DNA of 64,000 nt. It comes from Atopsyche davidsoni. Lineage: Eukaryota > Arthropoda > Insecta > Trichoptera > Hydrobiosidae. The stretch lies in assembly GCA_022113835.1 (NCBI GenBank), contig JAILWY010000007.1, positions 11,509,001 to 11,573,000 on the forward strand. The letters run 5' to 3'. Under the pieces are notes generated by a model. It ran no database searches. It saw only the letters and a list, made by a program, of their open reading frames with translations, and was not told the DNA's origin. A program made the translations under genes and the position numbers. Positions 53,501 to 59,500 of the stretch are shown here, piece after piece. Every line of letters begins with the position of its first letter. Position 1 is the first letter of the stretch.

Positions 53501-55966
53501 ACGATTATTTTATTATTTGTTTTTGCCTAGAAAAATGCAATTTAAAGTAATAAATTTTATAAGCAATACTTTACATTTATTTTCCAGGAGCTACTGTAAG
53601 AAATGAAGGCGACGCTGTTATTATTGGAAGGGTAGTCAGAGGAGGAGCAGCTGAAAAATCTGGCCTTCTTCATGAAGGAGACGAGGTTTGTAAAATTTTT
53701 ATAAATATTTTTTTAATTTTAAAAATGAAAGAATACTCAGTGAACTTACATTTTAATATTATTATTTAAAAGTTGATTACTAACAAAAGTGTTTTCTGCT
53801 GTTAGGTCCTCGAGGTGAATGGCATTGAGATGAGAGGCAAGTCAGTGAACGAAGTTTGTGAACTGCTAGCCAGTATGTCAGGAACTCTCACATTCCTCGT
53901 AGTTCCGGCTGGAGCAGGAGTTCCTCATCCTCGACACCGCGACACTAATGTCCTGCATGTGAAGGCGCACTTTGACTATGATCCTGAAGAAGATATTTAC
54001 ATCCCCTGTCGAGAATTAGGTAAAAAATGTGTTTGGTTGTAGTTCTGAAAATCTAATTAATCTAACATTAATACACATTTTTGCATCTGGACTTCTAAAG
54101 CACTGTTGCTTGCTAAATTACTGATTAAATTCAATAATGTTAATTATTTTTTTGCAGGCATAAGTTTCCAAAAAGGAGATGTCCTTCATGTAATAAGCAG
54201 AGAAGACCCCAACTGGTGGCAAGCCTTCAGAGAAGGAGAAGAGGACCAAACACTAGCAGGCCTTATTCCTAGCCAAGCCTTCCAGCACCAGTAAGTTGGT
54301 TTTTTGGGAACTCACTAATCATTCATCTATTAAAAAGTTTTTAAGCTACAAACTTTGTCATTATTTGTAAAATACACATGACGATTGAATTTAGAATTTC
54401 ATGAATTGGTATCGTAATTTTGTTCAATCAATGTTTATTTGTTTTAACAAGTTGTACAGAAGTATAACTATAAAAAATACAATATTATATTTTTACATAT
54501 TTCAAGTACATAAACCCCTAGTCGTTTTTATTAAAAAAATCTTTAAAATATAGTATTATTATTTTTGAATAATGATTATATTTCATTACTTAGTCCGCTG
54601 TATTGATTTGGCACACACAAACAATGCAATAAACGATGTTGCATTATTAATGGTTTTTCTATTTTTAGGCGAGAATCTATGAAACTCACATTAGCTGGAG
54701 AAGCCCAAGCTAGAGACAAACCTAGAAAAGGGGGCACTTTATTATGCGCAAGGAAACCTCCCCGGAAAAAGAAAACCAAAAAAGCTTCAAGTGAAGCAGG
54801 TTATCCTCTATATGCCACGACCGGTCCTGATGGTGCGTACAGAGTGCACAGTCAGTCAATCTTAACCTATAAAAACTTAGTGGCCACTTAAACATGCATT
54901 TTTTCCCACAGAATATGACAGTGAAGAGATTCTCACTTATGAAGAAGTTGGCCTGTATTACCCGAGAGCATCACACAAGAGGCCCATCGTGCTGATCGGC
55001 CCACCGAACATAGGAAGGCACGAGCTCCGGCAGAGATTAATGGAAGATAGTCAAAGATTTGCAGCTGCGATTCCACGTTAGTACAAAATTACTATTACAG
55101 CCTAACTTTTATTCTCAATAAGATAAACACTTGCAAGAACAGCAATCAATTACAATTGCAGAATAAATTTGTCAACTGTATAGAAATGCAATTTCAAGTT
55201 TTGATAATCTTAATAATATTTTTAAATGCAGATACCTCAAGACCTAGGAAAGAAAATGAGGTCGCCGGACAAGACTACCACTTTATATCCAGAACACAGT
55301 TTGAAGCCGATATATTAAATAGGAAGTTTGTGGAACATGGGGAATATGAAAAAGCATATTATGGTAAGCTTATTTTCAATAAAAACGCCAGTGAATATTC
55401 ATTGATTTACTAAATGATAAATAGAAGTAATATTATGATAAAGTCATTAGTTAATTAACATGAATTGTTTACTGTTTAGGAACCTCATTAGAAGCCATCA
55501 GAACCGTTGTGAATTCTGGCAAGATCTGTGTACTAAATCTTCATCCTCAGTCGCTTAAACTTCTAAGAAACTCTGACCTCAAGCCTTATACTGTATTAGT
55601 AGCTCCACCCAGTTTGGAAAAGCTTAGACAAAAGAAATTGCGAAACGGAGAGGCGTACAAAGTAAGTCAAAATGCTAACTTGCTTATAAATATCCAATTA
55701 GCATCTTATATTTCATTTTGGAAGTAAATTTATGAGTATTAATATGGAAAAAAGCAAATATGTCATTATGTGAATATTTTCAGGAGGAAGAGCTAAAGGA
55801 AATAATTGCGACTGCACGAGACATGGAGCTGAGGTGGGGTCACCTGTTTGACATGATCATTATCAACAATGATACCCAGCGCGCGTATACGCAGCTGCTG
55901 GCGGAGATCAACAGCCTGGAGAGAGAGCCACAGTGGGTGCCGGCGCACTGGCTGAAGCACACCTAG
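4207..55966 (+). CDS. sdt: Stardust/PALS1 (MPP5)-type polarity MAGUK, 15 exons, 5' partial
   Basis: Scaffold of the apical Crumbs complex at epithelial junctions; in this family the PDZ binds the Crumbs tail, one L27 binds Patj and the N-terminal conserved regions bind Par-6. Joined exons: 4207-4346, 6788-7503, 10358-10534, 45596-45812, 50491-50702, 52296-52463, 53064-53205, 53588-53685, 53806-54019, 54158-54290, 54669-54832, 54912-55076, 55232-55363, 55480-55661, 55784-55966. All introns are GT-AG and every phase matches, giving 1013 residues after one split codon. HREMAVDVP at residues 49-57 and 251-259, coiled-coil-like region about 340-380, L27 about 417-470 and 488-535, PDZ about 578-659, SH3 about 674-739, GK about 818-1010. 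The GK P-loop ([10 protein letters not shown]) lacks the kinase lysine, as usual in MAGUKs. The first exon starts with the third base of a codon, so 5' exons are missing from the window. Identification is from recognised family sequence; exon joins are inferred from splice sites, without transcript data. Confidence 0.93.
4620..5330 (-). mobile_element. LINE 3' fragment interrupted by a mariner-like insertion
   Basis: Flank sequence TTTTATATTGGAAGGAAAAG TCTGCGTATTA before 4671 and ATAATTCTTTCGTTGCAAAG CTCTGGCG after 5231 is continuous in the related copies at 3880-3950 and 49735-49815. The insertion therefore lies inside this LINE remnant. Confidence 0.55.
4671..5229 (-). mobile_element. Internally deleted Tc1/mariner-like element with TA duplication
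   Basis: 559 bp with ends CAGTGTGTCCAAAGAGAGTA and, inverted, CAGGGTGTCCAAAAAGAGTA, flanked by TA at 4669-4670 and 5230-5231. On the minus strand the remaining transposase tail reads [36 protein letters not shown], then [20 protein letters not shown], the third catalytic Asp region and C-terminus of IS630/Tc1-mariner (DDE_3) transposases. Most of the catalytic domain is missing and there are frameshifts, so it cannot move by itself. A sibling copy is at 42308-42812. Confidence 0.75.
6788..7503 (+). CDS. sdt: sdt exon b: large exon with two HREMAVDVP motifs and an optional 208-codon segment
   Basis: Preceded by TTTTTTTCAG. It opens with [11 protein letters not shown], the conserved ECR1-type motif also found near the N-terminus of vertebrate PALS1, followed by [14 protein letters not shown] consensus donor CAG|GTACGT lies inside the exon at 6880; the exon's own end is CAG|GTAACC at 7504. 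Both are phase 0, so use of the inner donor drops residues 78-285 cleanly. The optional part is Ser/Gly/Lys-rich, contains NEEN (residues 174-177; 7168-7179), and ends with a second HREMAVDVP module (residues 251-259) followed by KSTPKYP. Drosophila sdt also has a long, alternatively used exon in this part of the gene, through which Neuralized acts via an NXXN motif; equivalence here is an inference. Confidence 0.88.
7905..8010 (-). mobile_element. Short LINE 3' fragment
   Basis: CTCTTCTTGGAGTGACATTC CTTAGAGGAGGTTGACGATT ATTTCACTGA follows the same pattern as the better-preserved fragments at 3767 and 49655. Too short and eroded for more. Confidence 0.35.
9363..9404. repeat. Perfect 18-bp inverted repeat (hairpin)
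   Basis: ATTTTTATTTTTGATGTA at 9363-9380 is repeated inverted at 9387-9404 with a 6-base loop, CCGGAA. It lies in intron DNA with no gene beside it and is not flanked by an obvious terminator or duplication. Confidence 0.8.
9938..10292. mobile_element. Pogo/Tigger-like MITE with TA target duplication
   Basis: 355 bp with inverted ends CAGTAATACCCCGCTTTACG and CGTAAAGCGGGATATTACTG, flanked by TA. The subterminal GGGATACGTTCCGGAAAG and the repeated TTCGCG motifs are typical of Tigger-family ends. There is no transposase. It ends 65 bp before the acceptor of the exon at 10358, so that exon's branch point and pyrimidine tract probably lie just beyond the element. Confidence 0.75.
10358..10534 (+). 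CDS. sdt: sdt exon c: Ala/Pro-rich linker leading into ECR2
   Basis: 59 codons, phase 0 at both ends; acceptor GTTGCAG, donor CCAG|GTCAGT. The product begins [20 protein letters not shown] and ends [11 protein letters not shown], which runs directly into [12 protein letters not shown] of the next exon 35 kb away, matching the charged helix after the ECR1 motif in the PALS1/Stardust family. Very GC-rich. A pogo/Tigger-like MITE ends only 65 bp before the acceptor. Confidence 0.85.
13845..14150 (-). mobile_element. Degenerate LINE fragment, reverse transcriptase C-terminal region
   Basis: Same layout as 754-1050: CTTCTTCTCGTGCCTCTCCT, CAGCTGGAGGATGC, AATAGGAGACCTTCCGCTT, TGTCTTGAGTGTCCAGGCTT. 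It encodes reverse-transcriptase tail pieces on the minus strand and is broken by stops. Confidence 0.5.
14627..14682. repeat. Heptanucleotide tandem repeat (TTCTCGG) x 8
   Basis: Eight exact TTCTCGG units, with weaker copies just upstream from about 14610. Because 7 is not a multiple of 3, every frame stays open (SVLGSRF-type repeats), which explains the short ORFs here. Followed by about 120 bp of GC-rich non-coding DNA. Confidence 0.95.
14801..15400. repeat. Three degenerate tandem copies of a 175-280 bp segment
   Basis: GTTGCCAGTGCAGAA at 14801 and 15081, GCATATTCATTGCGTGGACA near 15100 and 15275, GTGATTGCATTTTATTATTT near 14846 and 15303, and CAGTCGTTTACGGCT near 14943 and 15166 show three partial copies of one unit with internal deletions. 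Nature unknown; no coding seen. Confidence 0.6.
17237..17573 (+). pseudogene. Possible remnant of a CGGBP1/hAT-like transposon protein
   Basis: In shifting plus frames the DNA reads [20 protein letters not shown] and later [23 protein letters not shown], reminiscent of the N-terminal BED/CGGBP1-like region of hAT-type proteins. Frameshifts break it and a minus-strand ORF overlaps it, so this is a tentative reading. Confidence 0.25.
20639..21000 (-). mobile_element. Degenerate LINE fragment next to the 151-bp satellite
   Basis: CAGCTGGAGGCTGCTATATT, GTGTGGCCAAAATAG and AGTGTCCAGGCTTCAACTGC match the fragments at 754 and 13845. The last block is the same sequence block found in each unit of the satellite that follows. 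Confidence 0.55.
21050..21951. repeat. 151-bp satellite, six units, derived from LINE sequence
   Basis: Units start (ACCGCATTT) at 21050, 21201, 21352, 21503, 21655 and 21807, spacing 151, 151, 151, 152, 152. Each has GCCGCCTC, CTGTCTTGAGTGTCCAAGCT TCGAC and TGCTATTGGCGATGTGTATA. The middle block is the LINE reverse-transcriptase-tail sequence seen at 1010-1050 and 20906. Units 4 and 5 share private changes (TTAAGTGTCC, CTTCATGAAGGAG), pointing to recent unit duplication. Confidence 0.9.
22370..22450 (-). mobile_element. Short LINE 3' fragment
   Basis: GGTTGATGACCATTTCACTG, TTCATGATTTTCTA and GTAGTGGGTACTCGGGTCCT match the fragments at 3800 and 49670. Eroded. Confidence 0.35.
23310..23560 (+). 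mobile_element. Degenerate LINE fragment on the plus strand
   Basis: [20 protein letters not shown] then [23 protein letters not shown] is a decayed reverse-transcriptase C-terminus of the same type as at 754 and 48945, here in the same direction as sdt. It has a frameshift-like loss of the tail. Confidence 0.55.
24860..24975 (-). mobile_element. Short LINE 3' fragment
   Basis: CTTCTTCTTCAGGCACCTCA, CCTTAGAGAAGTAGTGTGAC CATTTCACTG follows the family pattern. Just before it (24775-24835) a minus-strand GGTTCAAATCT and TAGCGCAGTGGG recall pol III boxes, but they are too close together for a tRNA. Confidence 0.4.
26764..26811. repeat. (AT)n microsatellite
   Basis: About 24 uninterrupted AT units. 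Shorter AT/TA tracts occur near 18122, 29280, 42937 and 44491. Confidence 0.97.
28013..28417. repeat. 198-bp tandem duplication, two copies
   Basis: CACGCTTCGCAATATAAC begins at 28022 and again at 28220; the copies share GTGGCGTTTTTCGCTGTTGT AG, CAGCCGATTAGCAAT and GTGTCGCTGCATGTTTACTC with few differences. GC-richer than the surroundings; no coding recognised. Confidence 0.85.
31803..36458 (-). repeat. Left arm of the tRNA-like array, 11.55 units
   Basis: tRNA-like segments (minus strand) start at 31871, 32274, 32677, 33080, 33483, 33886, 34289, 34692, 35095, 35498, 35901 and 36304, each 75 nt. Counting from the first base of the cloverleaf, the outer end is at unit position 143 and the inner end at 324. 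The left flank is the 11-mer TAATTTAATGG (31792-31802). Confidence 0.95.
36469..41863 (+). repeat. Right arm of the tRNA-like array, 13.4 units
   Basis: tRNA-like segments (plus strand) start at 36808, 37211, 37614, 38017, 38420, 38823, 39226, 39629, 40032, 40435, 40838, 41241 and 41644. The arm begins inside the 3' part of a cloverleaf (unit position 65, CTCACAAGTCAC) and ends near unit position 220. The last bases, TAATTTAATGG at 41851-41861, differ from the unit's TAATTGAATGG by one base and equal the left flank. Confidence 0.95.
36808..36882 (+). tRNA. tRNA-like cloverleaf, representative of 25 copies (probably pseudo-tRNA or SINE head)
   Basis: 75 nt folding as a standard tRNA: acceptor GGCTCGT with ACAAGTC (6 of 7 pairs, one G-U), D stem GCAT with ATGC (perfect), anticodon stem CCGGC with GCTTG (4 of 5), T stem GTGGG with CCCTC (4 of 5), T loop TTCGAAT, discriminator A. 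A box TAGCATAGTTGG and B box GGTTCGAATCC match pol III promoters. The anticodon loop CATGAAA has A instead of U at position 33; read literally the anticodon would be TGA, but there is no long variable arm as in tRNA-Ser. No CCA is encoded. The loop makes translation use doubtful, while pol III transcription is plausible. Confidence 0.6.
41864..42185 (+). promoter_or_regulatory. Possible promoter and 5' UTR of the alternative sdt first exon
   Basis: AT-rich single-copy stretch between the end of the tRNA-like array and the candidate ATG at 42186. It has no clear TATA box. Motifs such as TCATTAAGTGAGTG near 42127 could serve as an initiator, but this is weak. The call rests on position only: a first exon here would need its start site in this gap, or inside the array. 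Confidence 0.22.
42186..42251 (+). CDS. sdt: Candidate alternative first coding exon of sdt (short isoform)
   Basis: An ATG in a good context (ACAAAATGG) opens 22 codons, [18 protein letters not shown] followed by QYNK, ending at a strong donor AAG|GTGAGA. The exon is phase 0 and the next sdt exon (45596) begins in phase 0, so the product would run on as [12 protein letters not shown] without a break. The resulting protein would be 691 residues, close to the 675 of vertebrate PALS1, and would lack both HREMAVDVP modules. The high Lys/Arg/Glu content continues the charge pattern of the segment it would join. No transcript evidence is available, and a short open exon before a donor-like site can occur by chance. 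Confidence 0.5.
42308..42812 (+). mobile_element. Internally deleted Tc1/mariner-like element with TA duplication
   Basis: 505 bp with ends TAGGGTGTCCAAAAAGAGTA and, inverted, CAGTGTGTCCAAAGAGAGTA, flanked by TA at 42306-42307 and 42813-42814. Plus-strand frames read [14 protein letters not shown] (second catalytic Asp region) and [25 protein letters not shown] (third), then [17 protein letters not shown]. Frameshifted and lacking the N-terminal half. It starts 57 bp after the candidate first-exon donor at 42251. Confidence 0.78.
43021..43150. repeat. CACGT/TGACG-rich patch
   Basis: GTCACGTCATGTCACGTCAC is followed after a gap by ACGTGACGTGACGTAGCGTG in opposite orientation. It resembles a short degenerate pentamer repeat with CRE/E-box-like cores; function unknown. 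Confidence 0.6.
43851..44410 (-). mobile_element. Pogo/Tigger-like remnant
   Basis: ACCGTGTAAATCGA occurs at 43856, 43893 and about 44379; the last is followed by GGGTCAGATG, giving, inverted, CCCTCGATTTACACGG, a Tigger-like end. On the minus strand 44170-44255 reads [24 protein letters not shown], like the acidic tail of pogo-type transposases. Borders and duplication are not resolved. Confidence 0.4.
45596..45812 (+). CDS. sdt: sdt exon d: ECR2-like charged helix and acidic linker
   Basis: Begins phase 0 after CTCCAG with [16 protein letters not shown], then [17 protein letters not shown], the conserved coiled-coil-like segment upstream of L27 in Stardust/PALS1, then a Ser/Asp-rich linker ([20 protein letters not shown]) and DDVHRIV. 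Donor G|GTAAGC leaves one base that makes GAG with the next exon. Because it starts in phase 0 it can accept splicing both from the exon at 10358-10534 and from the candidate alternative first exon at 42186-42251. Confidence 0.9.
46046..46110. repeat. Paired 21-bp palindromes, possible transposon end
   Basis: ATGTCGAGCCAAGCTCGACAT (46046-46066) and ATGTCGAGTCCAGCTCGACAT (46090-46110) are hairpins with 8-bp arms and a 5-base centre, 44 bp apart; a half copy ATGTCGAG follows at 46132. Nearby TCAAAGGGTTAA recalls piggyBac-type ends at TTAA, but no second end was found. Confidence 0.6.
48945..49218 (+). mobile_element. Degenerate LINE fragment on the plus strand
   Basis: [41 protein letters not shown], then PHFS and, after stops, [11 protein letters not shown]: the C-terminal tail of a non-LTR reverse transcriptase, in sdt orientation. 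Several stops. Confidence 0.62.
49655..49950 (-). mobile_element. LINE 3' fragment
   Basis: CAAAGGAGGTTGGCGACCGT TTCACTG, TTTTATATTGAAAGGAAAAG and CTGATACTCCTTCTGCAG match 3767-4010 and 4620-5330. It represents the uninterrupted form of the sequence into which the mariner-like element at 4671 inserted. Confidence 0.5.
50491..50702 (+). CDS. sdt: sdt exon e: first L27 domain
   Basis: Acceptor TTGGTTGCAG, donor GAC|GTGAGT. Reads [16 protein letters not shown] followed by an Ala/Leu/Arg-rich helical stretch and HLAKD. Position and heptad-like leucines fit the N-terminal L27 of PALS1 (the Patj partner domain). Extreme GC content makes it unusually rich in Ala and Arg, so the match is weaker than for the other domains. 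Confidence 0.82.
50703..52295. other. sdt intron, between the two L27 exons
   Basis: AT-rich, except for an imperfect inverted repeat at 50985-51048 (CAGCTGTTCGAG ... CTCGAACAGCTG, with GCCATC/GATGGC inside). Nothing else recognised. Confidence 0.7.
50985..51048. repeat. Imperfect inverted repeat, arms about 22 bp
   Basis: CAGCTGTTCGAG at 50985-50996 pairs with CTCGAACAGCTG at 51037-51048; inside, GCCATC (51001-51006) pairs with GATGGC (51028-51033). GC-rich hairpin in an AT-rich intron. Confidence 0.75.
52296..52463 (+). CDS. sdt: sdt exon f: second L27 domain
   Basis: 56 codons, phase 0 at both ends; acceptor TATTTCAG, donor AAG|GTCAGT. Reads [17 protein letters not shown] then [15 protein letters not shown], the typical end of the C-terminal L27 of PALS1-like MAGUKs (family pattern LLLAHDKVA). 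In this family this L27 binds Lin-7. Confidence 0.88.
52464..53063. other. sdt intron, between exons f and g
   Basis: 600 bp of AT-rich single-copy-looking DNA; no element or exon seen. Confidence 0.75.
53064..53205 (+). CDS. sdt: sdt exon g: L27-PDZ linker and first PDZ strand
   Basis: Acceptor AATTTCAG; donor CTAG|GTATGT leaves one base. The Asn/His-rich linker ([17 protein letters not shown]) is followed by [14 protein letters not shown], the first PDZ strand and the start of the carboxylate-binding region of PALS1-type PDZ domains. Lower GC than the exons upstream. Confidence 0.92.
53206..53587. other. sdt intron inside the PDZ domain
   Basis: 382 bp, AT-rich, with a T tract near 53347. 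Nothing else seen. Confidence 0.75.
53588..53685 (+). CDS. sdt: sdt exon h: PDZ domain, central part
   Basis: Completes the Gly split from the previous exon, then [20 protein letters not shown] and [13 protein letters not shown], almost the textbook PALS1 PDZ core. Acceptor TTTTCCAG; donor GAG|GTTTGT, phase 0. Confidence 0.95.
53806..54019 (+). CDS. sdt: sdt exon i: end of PDZ and start of SH3
   Basis: [20 protein letters not shown] and [11 protein letters not shown] finish the PDZ; a short linker leads to [21 protein letters not shown], the opening of the MAGUK SH3 domain. Acceptor CTGTTAG; donor TTAG|GTAAAA, one base carried over. Confidence 0.95.
54158..54290 (+). CDS. sdt: sdt exon j: SH3 domain
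   Basis: [44 protein letters not shown]: the body of the Stardust/PALS1 SH3 fold with its conserved WW. Acceptor TTTTTTGCAG; donor CA|GTAAGT with two bases carried over to make Gln with the next exon. Confidence 0.95.
54291..54668. other. sdt intron between the SH3 and hook exons
   Basis: 378 bp, AT-rich. Nothing recognised. Confidence 0.75.
54669..54832 (+). CDS. sdt: sdt exon k: hook region between SH3 and GK
   Basis: [38 protein letters not shown]: the basic hook that in MAGUKs packs against SH3-GK and often binds protein 4.1-type FERM proteins. Acceptor TTTTTAG; donor G|GTGCGT. Reading past the donor meets a stop within about 60 bases, so the intron must be removed. Confidence 0.92.
54912..55076 (+). 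CDS. sdt: sdt exon l: start of the guanylate-kinase-like domain
   Basis: [20 protein letters not shown] then [20 protein letters not shown]. The P-loop position reads GPPNIGRHE rather than GxxGxGK, so the ATP-binding lysine is absent, as expected for a MAGUK GK domain acting in protein binding. Acceptor TTTCCCACAG; donor C|GTTAGT. Confidence 0.95.
55232..55363 (+). CDS. sdt: sdt exon m: GK domain, nucleotide-fold region
   Basis: [45 protein letters not shown]: closely matches the GK core of PALS1-type proteins (T[ST]R, G-DYHF, FIEHGE). Acceptor AAATGCAG; donor ATG|GTAAGC. Confidence 0.95.
55480..55661 (+). CDS. sdt: sdt exon n: GK domain, central strands
   Basis: [61 protein letters not shown]. 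Acceptor CTGTTTAG; donor AAA|GTAAGT, phase 0. AT-rich in codon choice compared with the N-terminal exons. Confidence 0.95.
55784..55966 (+). CDS. sdt: sdt exon o: last coding exon, end of GK, stop codon
   Basis: [60 protein letters not shown], stop TAG at 55964-55966. The EPQWVP.WL ending is the normal C-terminus of Stardust/PALS1, so the 3' end of the gene is intact. Acceptor ATATTTTCAG. Confidence 0.96.
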   Translation, partial: EEELKEIIATARDMELRWGHLFDMIIINNDTQRAYTQLLAEINSLEREPQWVPAHWLKHT

Positions 55967-56574
55967 CGCTTCCTCCGCTCACTCCGCTCCTCCCTGCTCC
56001 TCCTCAAGGACTCTTACCTTGCGAGTGATGTTTGGACAAACCGTGATAGGCTTTTGAAATTGTGCTTACCCAGTTAAGTGTTTTATAATTCACTAAGTGA
56101 AAGACTATGAACAAATAGAATCGTCCAGGGAAAGGTTATACATAAGGTAGTGGCACTGTTGGATATTGTAACTGTGAGTTTATTATTAATTTAGGTATAA
56201 AATGAATTTGGGTTTTGACGGTGCGTTCGTTGTCGGCGCATCGACTTTTTTTATAATGGTTACAGAGTGACGCGCCCGGGACTCCTGTCAGATATGACAC
56301 AGCATTAGGACAATAATGAACCACTCGGTACACTCAGCGCAAGGTTGGCTCGGAAGTCTGAAGCGTGTTGGATGGTTTTTGTTGGCAATTTATAGTTTGG
56401 GCGAGCTCGCGGTGTCAGCGACTCCCCGCAGGACGTAGAGGAATCGAGAATATATGCAATACACTTTGGACCACTAACACAGTAAATAAAACTGCGGTAT
56501 CTAGTTTTCTTGTTGAATGTTTTACTTTAGAGCGAGTTCTCATAACTGTGAAGTAGTACATATTAGAAATTTCA

Positions 56575-56580
56575 AATAAA
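56575..56580 (+). terminator. Candidate polyadenylation signal of sdt
   Basis: AATAAA about 610 bases after the stop codon, followed by a T/GT-rich stretch (TTATTGTTTTTGTATTTAC). Further AATAAA hexamers occur at 57404-57409 and 58242-58247, so longer 3' UTRs are possible. Confidence 0.45.
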
Positions 56581-59500
56581 TAATTATTGTTTTTGTATTT
56601 ACTCGTTTTTTTGCCAATTTCCTAAGGGAATACTTGTGAGATTAAAATTTTGAATGTGATTACCCTAAATTGTCGATGTGTCATTTGAATATTTTGTAAA
56701 CTGTTTTGTGCCAATGAATGCGTTCGCCCGAGAGAGGTTCGGGGCGCGGGGCGCGATATGGCAATTCTCACTCTGACGGAAGTATGAAGCAGCATTTCAA
56801 GTCAGATAATAACGTTGCCCAACGGGCATACTTTAAATAATACACCAAAAAACTTAAAATAGACAAATAATACTGAATATTAATATCAACTTTATCTAAA
56901 TGTACTGGAACTTTCCTTCTCGTTTTTCCTGCAGCTGACAAATATCAAATTTCATGTAAAATTTTCCAAAATAATTCATTCTTCTAACTATAGTGAGAAA
57001 TCCCGTTAGGGGCTATAGTCTAACCTCGGTGTTCACTAGAGACAGACAAAATTATAAGAATAGACATTTTATTATATGCCCTAGAGGAGAGTTTGTTTTA
57101 GACGGATCTATGTTTTGGGTTTTAATTCTATTAGTTTATTATGATTCACTTTTGACCTTAAACTCTCATGGTGAAAGGGAAAACTCCAATATGGATGATT
57201 TCTGATGACATCGACAGAAATCAACAGCCCGGCTGTTAGGCGGCGACGGCTGCTTCCTTCTCTGAGCGTTTCGGGTTCCCGACCCATTCGATTGTCTCTA
57301 GTAAAATTTATGCCTTTAAACGTAAGCATTTTAGTTTTGCGAAAATATTAAGTATTTTTCAATGTGGTATTATAGAAAAGTAAATTAATACATTTGTATT
57401 CCTAATAAATTTTTAGCTTTATTTCAATAAATTCTAGAAAACTGACTTATAATCGTGTCATAAACAGAGATAACTAGCAATATATTCACGTGTACATAAC
57501 ATTTATATTATAGAGTTATTATGAAAGTTCGTATTTGTAAATTTGCTTTATTTATTTATGACATACATTTACCTATTGTTAATTTTAGCATCACGATTTA
57601 CTTAATTTGTACATATTAATTATGGAAAGTGGAATGGTACGTAAAAATATATTAATTTAAGTTCTGGATTATTCCACAAATTATACAATGCGTGGACATA
57701 CGGGGTGCCAATTGTATTTGCTATTATCGTTTGTATAAAATGAGACACGGTTTGTAGCCATCTTTTCTATGATTTTAAAAATATTTCATTACTGAACGTA
57801 ATAAACATATTTTTTGATAATGTTAGCATTGAATAATTTGTGAATCACCCATATTATTATAAATTGTATTAAATTGAAATTTACCGCATTACATAAACTT
57901 TGGTGCATTTATACCTATCTGGAATATTTTTATATCTGAAATATTATTTTGTAACGATTTTCAATAAATTTATAAATTTTACAATTCTTCTGACAATTTT
58001 TACAAAGCGACTGATGAATTATGTTTGTATAAGAACATGCGGCATATATCTATGACTTGGATGAACAAATTAATAAATGAATACGGAGAGAAACATTTTG
58101 TTGAAAATACGGGACCGTCTGTTGATGGCGTAATCCACATGCAAAGATCAATACACCAACGAGCAATACTATCAAAAGATTCCTTCGCAGTAATCAATGC
58201 AATAAAAAAATTTATATTTACCTTTAATGTGATTGGTTGTCAATAAAGTTTCATTTGGCATATTTTGGTAAAATGACTTTATTAATATTTGACGCACCCG
58301 TTGATTATATCTATAGTAATGAAATGTTTTTCAATGCTTAACATTTTTCAGAAATTATAGTCTTGAAACTTCATAAATTTAAAAATTATTGATGTAAAAA
58401 TTTATGTATCTTTCATTTAGGAAGATTCCAAGTAATCACTGTAAAAAATATTGCTTTTTAGCAATTATGTAATTTTTTTGTGAAGGTTAGTGTAAAATCT
58501 TTGTTTGTGATAGCGTGAACAGATCGGTACCAATTTTTTTTGTTAAAACGATATGAAGTGTTTTTGAATTCTAATAAAAGAGAAACCATTTATTGTGTAA
58601 GAAAATTTATTTTATAATGTGATACATTCCACCTATGTGATTTTTGGAAAAAATTATGTAAACTTTAGTTTTCATGTTTAAAAATTGATCGGTCTTTTGT
58701 GCCGATCGATAGGGGTGAAATAAATAAATAAATAAATCAATGAACATTATGTATATCATATTAATGTCTAATTGCCGTTTAAAATTTTGCAAATGATACT
58801 CCTAGTTTCGATATGTTAGATTCAATATATAATATACCAACTTATGAATTATAGATTGAAGTTGTATCCAGTGCAATAATTATACAAACACGGTACCTTT
58901 ATACATTCTAATTTGTCTGGCTGGCCAGAGACTACTTTATTGTGGTACACAAAATCTTTGGAAGACTTGTTGAAGACTATTGCCTTTCATAATTACCTAT
59001 TTTTATAGCTTTGTAACAAATAAACACCAAAAAGGATCAATAAAATAATTTAATATCGAAAATCAACAAAACATGATTTTTTAATGAAGAACTTTAAACG
59101 TCTCAAGATATTTGACGTTAAACCTGTAAACAATGGTGATATCTAAATCATGAACATTTGAAAAGAAATTGCCATGAATTATTAATATCTTCTTTTATCA
59201 GGATTTCTTGAATGTCAAAATCGTCTCTCCTGAAAAGTTATATCTTAGATTTCATGTAAAAATACTCTGAAATATCAAATAACTTAACAAATAAAATATC
59301 AATGATTGAATGACGAAATTGAATTTATCTTACATTATTGATTTATAGCTTACGTTACAAAATTTTAAGCTTCTCTTGCAAACATGTAACGTGAAAGTGT
59401 GACAAAATGTTATTTTCTAATGAATGTCTGTAATCTTCAACAGTTTTTCCCTTGAATTTTAGAACTTTGAATTAATTTTAATTGTAACTGATGTGTACGT

